From: Acorus gramineus
Taxonomy: Eukaryota; Streptophyta; Magnoliopsida; Acorales; Acoraceae
Assembly: GCA_030737835.1 (NCBI GenBank)
Contig: JAUJYN010000024.1
Span: 581,150 to 645,149 of the forward strand
DNA: 64,000 nucleotides
Direction: 5' to 3'
Shown one piece after another: positions 9,707-20,823 of the stretch. A model generated the notes under the pieces. The model was not told the origin of the DNA. It searched no databases and saw only the letters and a program-made list of their open reading frames with translations. The position numbers and the translations under genes are program-made. The stretch's first letter is position 1, and the number at the start of each line of letters is the position of its first letter.

Positions 9707-11881
9707 CCCTTTCCGATGGGTGACATAGGCCTCTTGGGGCATACTAGACTGCTTTCCCACCCCTGGTCCACCCGGTAGCCCTTTCCCCGCTCTGTAGCTT
9801 ACCTGGTATACTCCCACGATTCAGTAGAGTCCGAAACAAAATCAGGAGGTACCTACTGATGGGAGCCCTCTGTCAGGATAGCCTGTCTAACGCCAGGGAG
9901 TACCTACATCGGATCCAACCAATAAGGAGAAGACAGTCTAGTCACACGGATATGATCCTCATGGATCCGTCGACACCGATGGTAACACTAAATAATGTAA
10001 TGAATTCGCATGAATTCCTCCAGGGCGCATAACTAAGATGCGGGGAAGCATATATTATAACCACAAGGTTATAATATTCTCTAAGGCATGCTAATCACAA
10101 AAACTCACATTTGATTTAAATAAATTAAACTAAATGGGACACATGCGTAGGTCGAGGCTTCCCTAGCATGAAAACTATGGTATCAGGATGCTTGGGCCTT
10201 TACACATATTATAAGGGTGCATATCCCTAACATGCAAGGCCTAGGGTGGCATGGATACTACATAATAATCATGCATTCATAGATTACAAGTTAATACTAG
10301 CCAATATGCAACTATGGTGCCCCAAGGGAGGGCGATGCACGCCTACGTGCATCGAACGCCTCCCAACTAGGTTGGATTGTCCCACTCACCAATACCCGGG
10401 CCGTCACGTGACCGTCCGTCAAGATTTGCAAGACAGGGCATTCAACACGGTGAGTAAAATACACAAATACACACAAAATACGCTAGAAATACCAAACACT
10501 CTGACAAACATGCATACTGGCCCATACGCACGCGAGTCCGAGTGCCCCGACACCCTCCCGCACCCCCGGGCAGCCATGCGCACGCACGCCCGCACGGGTG
10601 CGCACCGAGCGCATTGCCGCACCCCAGCCCGCGCGCCCAGGCACGCTGCCACGCCCCTGCTCGCACGCCCAGACACGCCGCACGCTCGCGCGTGCCCGCG
10701 CGCACCGCGCGTCCAGCCCCGGGTGCACCCGCGCGCACTGCGCCCCAGTGCAGCACCTCGCGCGCACACCCGCACGCACTGCGCCCCCAGCGCAGTACCC
10801 CCGCGCGCACCCCGCGCGCACGCTCGCTCGCTCCGCGCGCACTGCGCCCCCTTCGCAGCGCCCGCGCGCACGCCCGCCCGCACGCGCCGGCTCGCCTGAC
10901 TGCGCACCTACCTTGCCTGCGCTTGCCTGCGCGCACAGGCCCGGGCGCACGCGCAGGGATGATCCCGCACGCGCACCCGAGCCACTCCACCACCCCCACA
11001 GCCCCCAACAGCCCCCCCCCCCTCCAACACCCCAACCACCATGCATGCCATGCATACCCAAAAACACATCCTAATCAAGCATCTACACAAGAAAAGGAAG
11101 GAAAGAAAGCTCACCGAAGGAGAGGAAGGGAAGGGGAGGAAATCGGGTGCTCTTCGCGCACCGATTTGCCACCTCCAAGACCACCACCACCAGGCCTTCT
11201 TCTCAGCCAAAGAAGGGCGGAAAACAGGGGAGAAAAGGAGGTAAGAGAGGAGGAAAATCAAGGGGAAATGGAGATCCAAGACCATAGAAAGATAGATCGG
11301 GTCCTCACCTATCTTTTCTCCTTCAATGGCTTCTTCTTTTGAACACTCTAACTAGGTCAAATGGGGGATTTAAAGAGAGGGGAGTGAGAGCTTTTGAGAG
11401 AGCTTGAGAGAGAAGATGATGAATAGGGAGGGGGAACTATTCTTGGGCGTGGACCTCTTTAAGTCACCACACACACACCACACACACTCACACACTCACC
11501 ACTCACTTAGAATTAAATTAGGTAAGCTAGGTTTAGTTAGGTTTAGGTGAGATTTGACCCTAGCCAACCCAACCACACTAGAAAACAAAACCAATTGACC
11601 AAGTCAAGTCTCCCAATGACTTTTCGCTTGGTCAAAACCCGGATATGATTCGGAACTGCAAAATTTTGAAACGTTACCGGAATTCGATGAAATTTTCGTG
11701 AGTGGCTTGAAATGGCACCAGGACACATAATATGCAGTTAGATTTTCAATCGGAGCTCTCAAACTCAGGGTGATAGCCAAAAGTCTGAAATTTTAGCGGT
11801 TCCGATCGAAAAAAGAAAAAGTTGAAAAACTGCCAGAATGCTCCAATGGTGACCAGAAGGTAAAAAGTGACACATATAACC
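9120..11881 (-). mobile_element. Solo A' LTR with GCAAG target duplication
   Basis: Starts TGTCACGCCCCAGGGCGG and ends GTGACACATATAACC, where the usual final A has become C. It is flanked by GCAAG at 9115-9119 and 11882-11886. One LTR unit is present with no primer site or internal region, so it is a solo LTR of 2.76 kb. The GC-rich body is at about 10540-10985 and a CCCTCA array at 9676-9709. An AC-rich stretch lies near 11465-11510. The open frames of up to 266 residues across the GC-rich part lack homology signals and are rejected. Confidence 0.9.
9676..9709 (-). repeat. CCCTCA hexamer array (G-quadruplex candidate)
   Basis: Five uninterrupted CCCTCA units followed by CCCC. The minus strand reads GGGTGA repeats with six closely spaced G-runs, which fits the G3+N1-7 quadruplex rule. 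Shorter versions sit at the same LTR position throughout the window. Confidence 0.8.
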
Positions 11882-12144
11882 GCAAGTGTACAAATCATTA
11901 CAAAAGTATAGATCGAACAAATACAGGTTGAACCAACAGAGAATTGTTTAAATTTAATTATTAATCAATTCAACTAATCGAACTAGAAGGAAAAGATTGA
12001 TGATTTTTTTGTTATTTATTTTAGAAGAAAATATTAATATAGAAAGATAACTAGGGTTTTAGAATCCACCATGCAATACCAAATTAGGAATCATATTCAA
12101 ATATTAAACTCCACCATATAACTCAATCAGAGAATGTTAGGTTT
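11882..12144. other. Older host sequence right of solo A' LTR
   Basis: AT-rich and non-coding. It continues the sequence interrupted at 9119 and leads into the D LTR. No gene or RNA is seen. Confidence 0.4.
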
Positions 12145-14314
12145 TGTTACATTTTTGATATTTTATTTTATTTTATGGTATTTCATATTACGATGCATTG
12201 GGAGTGTCTTAGACTTATGTATTCTTAGGTTATATAATGAGTTGCACGTTTTGCATAATCGGATTTAATTTTGTTAGTATGCTAGATGAAGAGGCTTAAA
12301 GTTGGTTTTAGCATGAGATATTCAGTTTTGAATCACATTTCATACAAAAGTGGAATTAGATCATCTGGATTTATGTAGCAAAAGTTATGGCTGTTTTACC
12401 ACTGTTATCCTTAGAGGGAGAAACTATGAGGTCTCATATTCGTTGCTGTTTTTATCATTGTTAGAAGCTTCTTCTGATCTCGGCATAAAAAGAGAAGTTG
12501 TAGATATTTTTATTAGCTTTCCAACAGAGTTGAATCATCTGAAGTGGACTTTCCTACGAGAAGTTATGATGGTTTGAGCGGAGGCTGCGCAGAATTCTAA
12601 AGAAGGGCATTTTTGTAAATAGGTTGGATTCCTTAATTTCATTTAATACATAGGTTGGTTGGGCTTGATGTATTTGGCAGAGAGAGAGAGAGAGAGAGAG
12701 AGAGCATCCGAGGCCTCTTTTTGGTGTAAAAAAAAAAAAAGAGAGGGAAAAACCAAGAAAACTTTGGAAAAATTAGAAAAGCTTCGTAGAGTGTTTTGCG
12801 CCCTACATTGGGTAAAGAATCTTGATCTTTTCATCGTTATTCCTTGTATGGGGTTGTTCTATTTTAGTTTTGAATCGAATTTGTGATTTAGGGTGCCCCC
12901 TATAAATTTTTGGGGTTGAATATATTTTTGGGGTGAATGAATAGGAATTTGAAGGTTGTTTTTATTATATCATGTTTGTCTTGGGGAAATTGAGTATTGC
13001 CTGATTTATGGGGGTTATATTTAGTGTCTGATTGAGGATTATATTTTTAGCAGTGGGTTTCTATCTGTGTGATGTAGGAGATGGATTAGGGTGAGTCCAG
13101 CTTGGATTGTAAGTCGTGAGGTGAGTGAATCCATCCTTTCTCGTGTCTCCTTGTTTGTGGTTCTTACTTATGTTTCAGCTATGTGTGTGTGTTTTCAAAT
13201 TTAATTCATATGGTAGAATTCATGTTTGAGAGAATGAAGTGATAGCGCGAATGAAAATGGAAGTCCTGTTGAATATTTGTCTTCTTTATTTGATGTCCTT
13301 GCATGTGTTGCTGTTGTTGTGCTTGTATGTGGTGTCAAATTAATTCTTTTGGGCTGAGTTAAGGTTGGAGGAGTGATGGTTAAATTGGTTAAAGGAAAAG
13401 TCATGCAACTTAGTAGGTGAGCAGTAAAGGAGGCCAAATTGTCAAGTGAAAGAATAAATCCATGCCTCTCTTTATTTTTATCATTTATTCTCTATGTTTA
13501 AAGTGTTGCAGTTCTCCTTCATGGTTATATATAATTGGTGATACATTTGTAATTCAAGAAAATGGTGTGTGAATTTAAATGACTTTCCCAATTCTATTCA
13601 TGCTATGATGTTCATAAATGTGTGAAGCTGAAATATGGATGTGGATAAGGTTATTATGAACTTTGTGTGTAGCTTCATTAACTCTTAGGCTGCTGAGTGT
13701 CCCTAACATAGATTCCAGAGAGGTATGACGTGGCATAATATACTATGTGCAGCTTTCGTTGACTCTTAGGCCTGCTGAGTGCCGCCTAATATGGTTCCTA
13801 GAGAGTTGTGAAGCGAGGTTTATGAGTACAGAAGGATTATTGTGTTATCAGATATATATGTGTGTGATTGTTAATATATAATTTATAGGGATTTCTCTCA
13901 CTGGGCTTTCTGCTCCCCTTTTTCTTTGGGCTAGATTTTTCAATCCAGGTACCACCATGGTTGACATTCCTAAGTCCAGTACTGCACGAGGAGCTTAGGG
14001 TCGTGCATCGCCGTCCCACTAGCAAAGCAGAGTCGGGGTTCCCATATTTTGTTCAAGTCCATGTTGTATATTTCATTTTTGGCAAATGGATCTTGTGTAC
14101 ATAAGTCCTAGGGCTCTCACAGGACAGACAGCTGTTGTATGCATCTTTTGACATCTGTACAGTTGTTGTTGGCCAGTTTGGCCTTATGTATATGTTTTGC
14201 TTCCACTGCACGTTCTGAGTTCTTTGTCTTCTAATTGCATATTTTGAGTTTTGATTTTCTATATATCAATTTTATTGTGACGATTCAGAAGACAGGCACT
14301 TCTGGGTCATGACA
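12145..14314 (+). mobile_element. D-type 5' LTR
   Basis: The 3' end is firm: GGGTCATGACA at 14314 is followed five bases later by a primer-binding site. The start at TGTTAC is a guess, because the partner LTR is not in the window. The first part resembles B near 15840-15960 (GATGAAGAGG, AAGTGGAATTAGAT, AAAAGTTATGG). A GA microsatellite is at 12680-12704. The splice-like cassette is present: GAG|GTGAGTGAATCC after 13120 and an acceptor CAATCCAG ending at 13948. The box GGCTCTCACAGGACAG is at 14112. It has no credible ORF. Confidence 0.6.
12680..12704 (+). repeat. (GA)n microsatellite
   Basis: An uninterrupted run of about twelve GA units inside the D LTR, downstream of its likely promoter region. 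Confidence 0.9.
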
Positions 14315-14319
14315 AAAGT

Positions 14320-14332
14320 TGGTATCAGAGCC
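14320..14332 (+). other. Primer-binding site of D element
   Basis: TGGTATCAGAGCC is complementary to the 3' end of plant initiator tRNA-Met, the usual minus-strand primer of plant LTR elements. It sits five bases after the LTR end. This fixes the transcription direction of all LTR types here, since all share the ...TGACA or TTACA 3' end. Confidence 0.95.
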
Positions 14333-14429
14333 TGGTTCTGTCAGAGCCATAGGTTGTCATTTCAGTAGAATTATAGGATTCTTGCAAATTTAGTTATGAT
14401 CTTAGGGTCCTTTCATATAGGCTGTGTGC

Positions 14430-14615
14430 ATGGCTCACCATGATCGTGGGCGTGACCGCGAACGCTCTATGGCACAGGCTTCTACTGGTAATCGGGACGA
14501 GGTGGGGGAAGGTACTGGATGGTCGATGGATGCGAGGAGGGGGTGAGCTGAGGCTGAGGTGCCCACTTGGGAGCGAGCATTTGTTTGACTGTCTGGGGTG
14601 GTAGAGGCCTAGGCG
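14430..14615 (+). pseudogene. gag: D element gag, N-terminal part, interrupted
   Basis: The first ATG after the primer site opens a Gag-like N-terminus (MAHHDRGRDRERS). It stops at a TGA (14544), then continues in the same frame as PTWERAFV, the sequence that precedes the capsid domain in the related A gags (PAWERAFARL). Two more in-frame stops follow, one CGA-to-TGA type and one CAG-to-TAG type. At 14615 it is cut by a 42-kb nested insertion and resumes in the same frame at 56664. Gag would form the virus-like particle that packages the element RNA. It is dead here. Confidence 0.75.
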
Positions 14616-17600
14616 TGTCATGCCCCAGGGCGACCGTCCCCGAGACGCGGCAATATATAAAATATCAGCTATCTAGTACAAGAGGTTAATAATGACTCCA
14701 ATAAATAACACACAAGCTGGCAAACCAATGATAACTGATAACTCAACTGAAAAGCGTAAGCATAAAGATATCAATAAGTCTGTAAACCAAAAATATCATT
14801 ACAGACTCGAATGCACAATCAACGTCTTGTGAGAGCCAAGTCTAGTCCAAATAAAAATACAACCTGTGCCACATGCACGATTTACAATACATAAAATGAC
14901 GCTAGGACTGCTGACAGCCTTGCACTCGCCACCCGCCGGACAGAACGTTCCATGCACACAAGACCATGCCACCGGAAAGCTCCAGCTCCACGCCCAACAC
15001 TGCCCCTGAAAAGAAACAGTATGCGAGGGGTGAGCTACAAACTCCGTGAGTGGCTGGAAACCAATCACAATTACAATAGTTTAATGTTAAGGCAATATCC
15101 TTTTAAAGAAAACATGGGTGGAAACCCAATGGATAACAAGGTCACGCGACGGCGCGACCAACCTCACCCTCACCCTCACTCCCGGAGGGAGACTCTTGGG
15201 ACTCTTGGGGAGAGACCATACCGTTGGTCGAAGAGACGCGGAATTACTGGTCTACACAACACTACTGGATCATCTACATTGAGATAACAGCCCAACGATG
15301 TCTCTTAACATCGATACGTAACCGGACCCAACAACTATGGGAACGGACAAAAAATAAATGGGTCACGTGGCGACGTGACTTCACCTCATCCTCACCTTCA
15401 CCCCTAAGGGTGACACAGGATTGTTGGAAGAAAACATTTTGTTCTACACTCTTCGTCATCCGGTAGCCCTCTCCCGAGTAGCCTCTACCTGGTATACCCC
15501 TATGATCTGTATATCTTACCGCATGCATCGATAGTACCTATAGGTGGGGGCCCTCTGTCAAGATAGCTACAACGCCGGGCAGCATCGACACGGATCCGAC
15601 GAAGAGAAGAACGATTCCACGCTCGCAATATCATTTGTTAGCCCTCTCCCAGGTAGCCTCTACCTAGTATACTCTCATGATCAGTACATCTTGCCGCATG
15701 CATTGATAGTACCAACAGGTGGGATGTTGTGCCTGTGTCATTTGGAGCGCTTTGTTTGAAGAAAAAAAATTGGGTACATAATTTTTTTTTTAAGTTATGT
15801 ATTCCTGATTTGGTATTTGGATTTGATTTTGTTAAAATCCAAGATGAAGAGGTTTAATTATGATTTTATTATGAGATGTCCAGTTTTGAGTTAGCTTTCG
15901 CACAGAAGTGGAATTAGATGAACTGGATTCTTGTAGTAAAAGTTATGGGTATTTCTCCAAGTATACCTCGGGGATGGAAATTCTGGTAGCAGCCCTGCTT
16001 GATATTTAGCTCTAATTTCGGAATAGCTGGAGAGATTATTTGATCTTGTCATAAACATGAAAGTTGTAGATAATCTTCTTAGATTTCCATCGGTCTTGGA
16101 ATCAAGCAATTCGGAGTTGTATCGGGGAAGTTATGGCTGTTCCAGTGAAGGTTGCACATAATTTCTAGTCGAAGGGTGACTTAGTCTTTCCTTCTTCAGA
16201 TATTTTGATAAATATCTCCTCTCTCTCTCTTCCCCTCTCACTCCCCTCGTCGACCAGCATTTCTGGTCCCTCTCCCTCCCACACAAAGCCCCCCATGTGT
16301 TTGTGTTTTTGCCTAAGAGAGATGGTGAAGGAAGTGGTGCTTGTGCATGAGGGTTTGTTCAAGTGTTGTGTGTTGTGTTTGTTCCCCTCTCTCTCAAGCT
16401 CCCTTTGCATGTTCCCCCCCTGTTTTGCTGCCATGGAGGGCTGAGGAGGCCGAGGAGAGGTGGTGGTGGTGGTCCCGGTGGCGGCGTTTCGGTGCGCGAA
16501 GGGCCCCCGAACCTCCCCCCTTTCGTTCCCCTTCCAAGGTGAGCTCCTCCCCTTCTTTCTTGGTTTTCTTGGGCTTAAGCGGTTGTGGGAAAGTCATGCA
16601 TGCTAGGTAGATGGGTTGGGGTGTGTGTGAGGGGTTGGGAATGGTTAAAATGTGGTTAGGATGGGCTGGGCGCGTGCTGGGTGCTGTCTGCGCGCGGGTG
16701 CGCACAGGCGCGCGCGCTGGCGGGCCTTGGCGGGCGCGCAGATGAGCGCGGGCGCGAGTGGGAGTGCGCGCGGGTGCAGGCGTGAGTGGGGGTGCGTGCT
16801 GGCGCGCGCGAGCGTGCGTGCGCGCGGGCAGGGTGCCTGGGCACTGCGCCTGGGCGCGGGGTAGGGCGCCTGGGCGCGGGGCAGGGCGCCTGGGCGCGGA
16901 GCTGGGGACCAAGGCGCGCGCGCGCGTGCGCGTGCGTGCGTGCGTGTGCTGGGACGTGTGCGGGGTGCTGCGCGTGGGGCGCGGGCTGGACGCGCGGTGC
17001 GCGCGGGCGCGAGAGAGCGTGCGCGTGCGTACGGCAGCGCGTCTGGGCGCGCAGGCGGGCGTGCGGCAGTGCGCCGATGTTGCCGGGGTGTGTGCGTGCG
17101 TGCGCATTCGTCCGTGCGCGTGCGGGGGGCCATGCGTGTGGCTGCCCGAGGGTTCGGGTTGGTGTCGGGGCACTCAGACTCGCGTGCGTACGCGCGTGCT
17201 CGCATTCGTGCGAGCCCGTATGCATGCTTATTCGAGTTTTGGGTATTTCTAAGCATTTCTATGTATAAATTGTGCTGTTTCTCACCAGTTCGATGCCCCT
17301 ACCTTGCAGATCTCGTCGGATGGGATGCGCGAGGTCCTGGGTAGAATGGTGTGTGGTTTGATTCCAATCCCCCCCCCCCTCTCTAGGAATGTTTTCAACC
17401 CGCGTAGACGCGCGTCGCGCATCGATGGGGTCCCCTAGCTATTATATGTAGAAGCTATGCATGCACCCTTATGTGATCAATATGATGCTATGCATGCCTC
17501 CCTAGACTTGTATGTTAGGGATATGCACCCATACATCATGTATAGAGGCATGTACATGCCTAGACACCATGTCCTGTACTTAAAGGCCTTGATCTATGTA

Positions 17601-19541
17601 TGCATGATCATTATGTAGTATCCATGCTACCCGAGACCCTGTATGTTAGGGATACTTGCCCCTTATGATATGTATAAAGGCCAATGCATCCTGTCACTAT
17701 GTTTTCATGCTAGGAAAGCCTCGACCTATGCATGTTCCCAATTAGTTTAACTTGTTTGAATCAAGATGGGATTGTGGGATTATATTGTTATTAGCGATGT
17801 GATTATATTGTTATTAGCATGCTTAGTGAATATTATAACCTTGAGGTTATAATATAGGCTTCCCCGCATCTTAGTTATGCGCCCTGGAGGAATTATGAAG
17901 AATTCATGACATTAGTAGAGTCTCCCTTCTCTGGATTAAGGGGCCTTGCGAAGTCAGCGTTGAGACCCGGGCTAGGGTACTCCGTGTTCCTTGTTTGGTT
18001 GTCGGGATATCCTATATCGGGACCTCATTGTGCCCTCCCAAGGTTTCTTTTTTTCAGTTAAGGAATACCGCGGATCCAAGTGGATCGTATACGTGTGGGT
18101 AGGCTGTTTCTCTTCCCTTCGTTGGATCCGTATAGAGACTGCCCCAGCGTTAGACAGGCCTTCCTGACAGAGGGCTCCCATCAGTAGGCACCTCCTGATT
18201 TGGGTTCGGACTGTGCTGAATTGTGGGAGTAGACCAGGCGGCCTACAGAGTGGAGGAGAGACTATCGGTGGACCAAGGGTGATTAACAGCCTAGTCAGTC
18301 CCAAAAGCCCATGTTACCCTGTGAGGGTGAGGGTGTGGTGGGTCGGCGATGTAGCAACCCATTGGTTTGTGTAGTCATTGCCAATTAGAGGCTATGATTG
18401 ATTTTGGGGTTCATATGATTTGTGATGCATAGTATTGTGCCATTCATTGAGTGTGTGGCCAGGTAGAGGCTACCCGGAAGAGGGTTAATGAATGATGTCG
18501 CGAGCGTGGAATCGCTCTCCCCTTCGTTGGATCCGAGTAGTGACATCCCCGACGTTAGAGGCCAGGGAGAGGCTACCGGTGGACCAGGGGTGTAGAGCAG
18601 TCTAAGTCTCTCCCAAAGTCCCAAGATGTCTCCTTTCAGGAGTGAGGGTGTGGATGAGGCGAAGACGCGTCCATCGTGACCCATTCGTCGTTCGACCGTT
18701 CCCATAGATGTTGGGTTAAGTCTTGTGATCGATGTTGAGGGACATCGATGGGCGATTATCTAGATGTAGATGATCCAGTAGTGTTGAGTAGACCAGTAAG
18801 TCCGGGTCTCTTCGACCGACGGCATGGTCTCTAGGCCAGTAAATCCGGGTCTCTTCGACCGACGGTATGGTCTCTCCCCATAAGTCCCAAGATGTCTCCT
18901 TTCGAGAGTGAGGGTGGGGGTGAGGTTGGTCGCGCCGCCGCGTGACCCAGTGATCCTTGGGTTTCTACCCATGTTTTTCCTTGAAAAAGGGAAGTGATTA
19001 TGTATTGAACTGTAGAATGGTGATTGGTTTCCAGCCACTCACTGAGCTTGTAGCTCACCCCTCGCATACTGTTTCTTTTCAGGGGCAGTGTTGGGCGTGG
19101 AGCTGGAGCTTTCCTGTGGCGTGGTCTTATGTGTTATATATGTGTCACTTTTAACCTTCTGGTAACACTTGGACCATTCTGGCAGTTTTTTTGGTTTTTT
19201 TCGTTTTTCGATCGGAACCGCTAAAATCCTGAGTTTGAGGACTCCGATCGAGAATCTAACTGCATACTATGTGTCCTGGTGCCATTCCAAGCCGCTCACG
19301 AAAATTTCATCAAATTCCGGTAATGTTTCAGAATTTCACAGTTCTGAAGTGTATCCGGGTTTTGACCGAGCGAGAAGTCATTGGGAGACTTGACTTGGTC
19401 AAAGTGGGCCCCATGACTTGGTCAAATATGTTTGGATTTTAGTGTGGTTGGGTTGACTAGGGTCAAACCACACTTAAGCCTCCCTAATGCTAGCTTAAAC
19501 CCTAATTAACCTAGCTTAGCCTAATCTAAGTGTGGGGATTA

Positions 19542-19549
19542 TATATAAG
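19542..19549 (+). promoter_or_regulatory. TATA box of A' LTR
   Basis: TATATAAG lies about 410 bp into the LTR, ahead of a CT-rich leader. It occupies the same place as the TATA boxes of the A copies. Confidence 0.65.
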
Positions 19550-20729
19550 TGAATCTAAAATATCTCCCCCACTATTCATCATCTTCTCCAATGGATTTTC
19601 TCTCTCTCCCTCTCTCTTTTTCTTCGTTTTGACCTAGCTAGAGGGCTTGGATTCAAAAACCCAAAGAAGAGAAAGGTTAGATCTTGTCCCGATCTATCTT
19701 CCGGTAGTCTCGGATTCGAGTTCCCACTTGTTTGACCCCCTCTAACCCCCTCTTTTTCTTCTCTGATTTCAGCCCCCCCTTGGGCTAGGTAGAGATCTTG
19801 GTGGTGGTGGTCCTTGGGGAGGTGTTTCGGTGCACGAAGAGCTCCCGATCCCCTTCCCTTCCTTTCCTCTCCTAGGGTAAGCCTTCTTTCCTTCCTTTTC
19901 TTGCTTAGATGCATGTTAGGAGGGTGGTTTTGTGTATGGGTGGCTGTTGGTGGTGGTTGGTGGTGGTTAGTTGCCATTGGTGGCCGGTGAGGGGTGGTAG
20001 GGTGGCTCGGGCAAGATGGCAGGCTGGCTCGGGTAGGCTGGCAGCACAGGCAGCGCAGGAGGCGGGCTGGCAGGGCAGCGCGAGCGGGCACGCGCGCGTG
20101 CGCGCGGGCGTGCGCTCGGGTGGAGCAGAAGCGTGCAGGTGCTGCGCGTTGGGCACCGTGCGCGGGCATGCGCGTGAGGCGCTGCGCAGAGGCACAGTGC
20201 GGGCGTGCGCAGGGGACCGTGTGCGGATGCTGCGCGAAGGGCGCCGTGCCAGGGCGTGCGCGTTGAGCGCTGTGCAGAGGCGCAGGCGTGCTGTGCGCGC
20301 GCGGTGAGGCGATGGGGCGCTGGGCAAGCCGGTGGTGCGCGCGGGGTGCGCGCGGGGCGAGGCGATGGCGCGATTAGGCGAGCGGTGGTGCGCGCGGGGC
20401 GAGGCGCTAGGCGCAGGGCGTGCGGTGTGCGCGCGGGTGGCTGCGCTGGGGTGCTGTGGGCGCGCGGTGCACCCGGGGGGCTCGGCAGCGTGTCCTGGCG
20501 TGCGGGCAGGGGCTCGACAGTGCGCCTGGGCTTGCGGGCTGGGGCGCGGCGGTGCATCCGGGGGCGGGTGGCCGTGCGGATGGTTGCCGGGGGTTCGGGA
20601 TTGAATTGGGGTGCTCGGACTCGCGTGCGTACAGGCCGTATGTACGCTTGTCCGAATGTTGTGTATTTTAATGTATTTTTGGATTTATTTGTGTATTTTA
20701 CTCACCGATTTGATTACCCTATCTTGCAG

Positions 20730-20765
20730 ATCTTGACGGACGGTCGTGCGACGACCCGGCTATCG
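20730..20765 (+). other. 36-nt candidate microexon of A' LTR
   Basis: The block lies between CCTATCTTGCAG and GTGAGTGGG. It shares GACGGACGGTCG and GACGACCC with the other copies, with a T in the middle of the palindrome. It precedes the C insertion site. Confidence 0.5.
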
Positions 20766-20823
20766 GTGAGTGGGACAATCCAACCCAGTAGGGAGGCGTA
20801 CTACTCATTTGAGAGTGTATTGT

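Noticed and set aside
12659-12886. 75-codon frame starting in the GA microsatellite
   Set aside because: Low-complexity, lies in the D LTR leader region, no domain.
9120-14332. The A' LTR at 9120 read as partner LTR of the D element
   Set aside because: It is on the opposite strand, has different ends and has its own target duplication GCAAG.
14616-15724. 14616-15724 and 15725 onward as an inverted-repeat transposon
   Set aside because: The minus and plus B sequences are explained by a solo LTR inserted into another solo LTR, with TGGGA/TGGGG duplicates.
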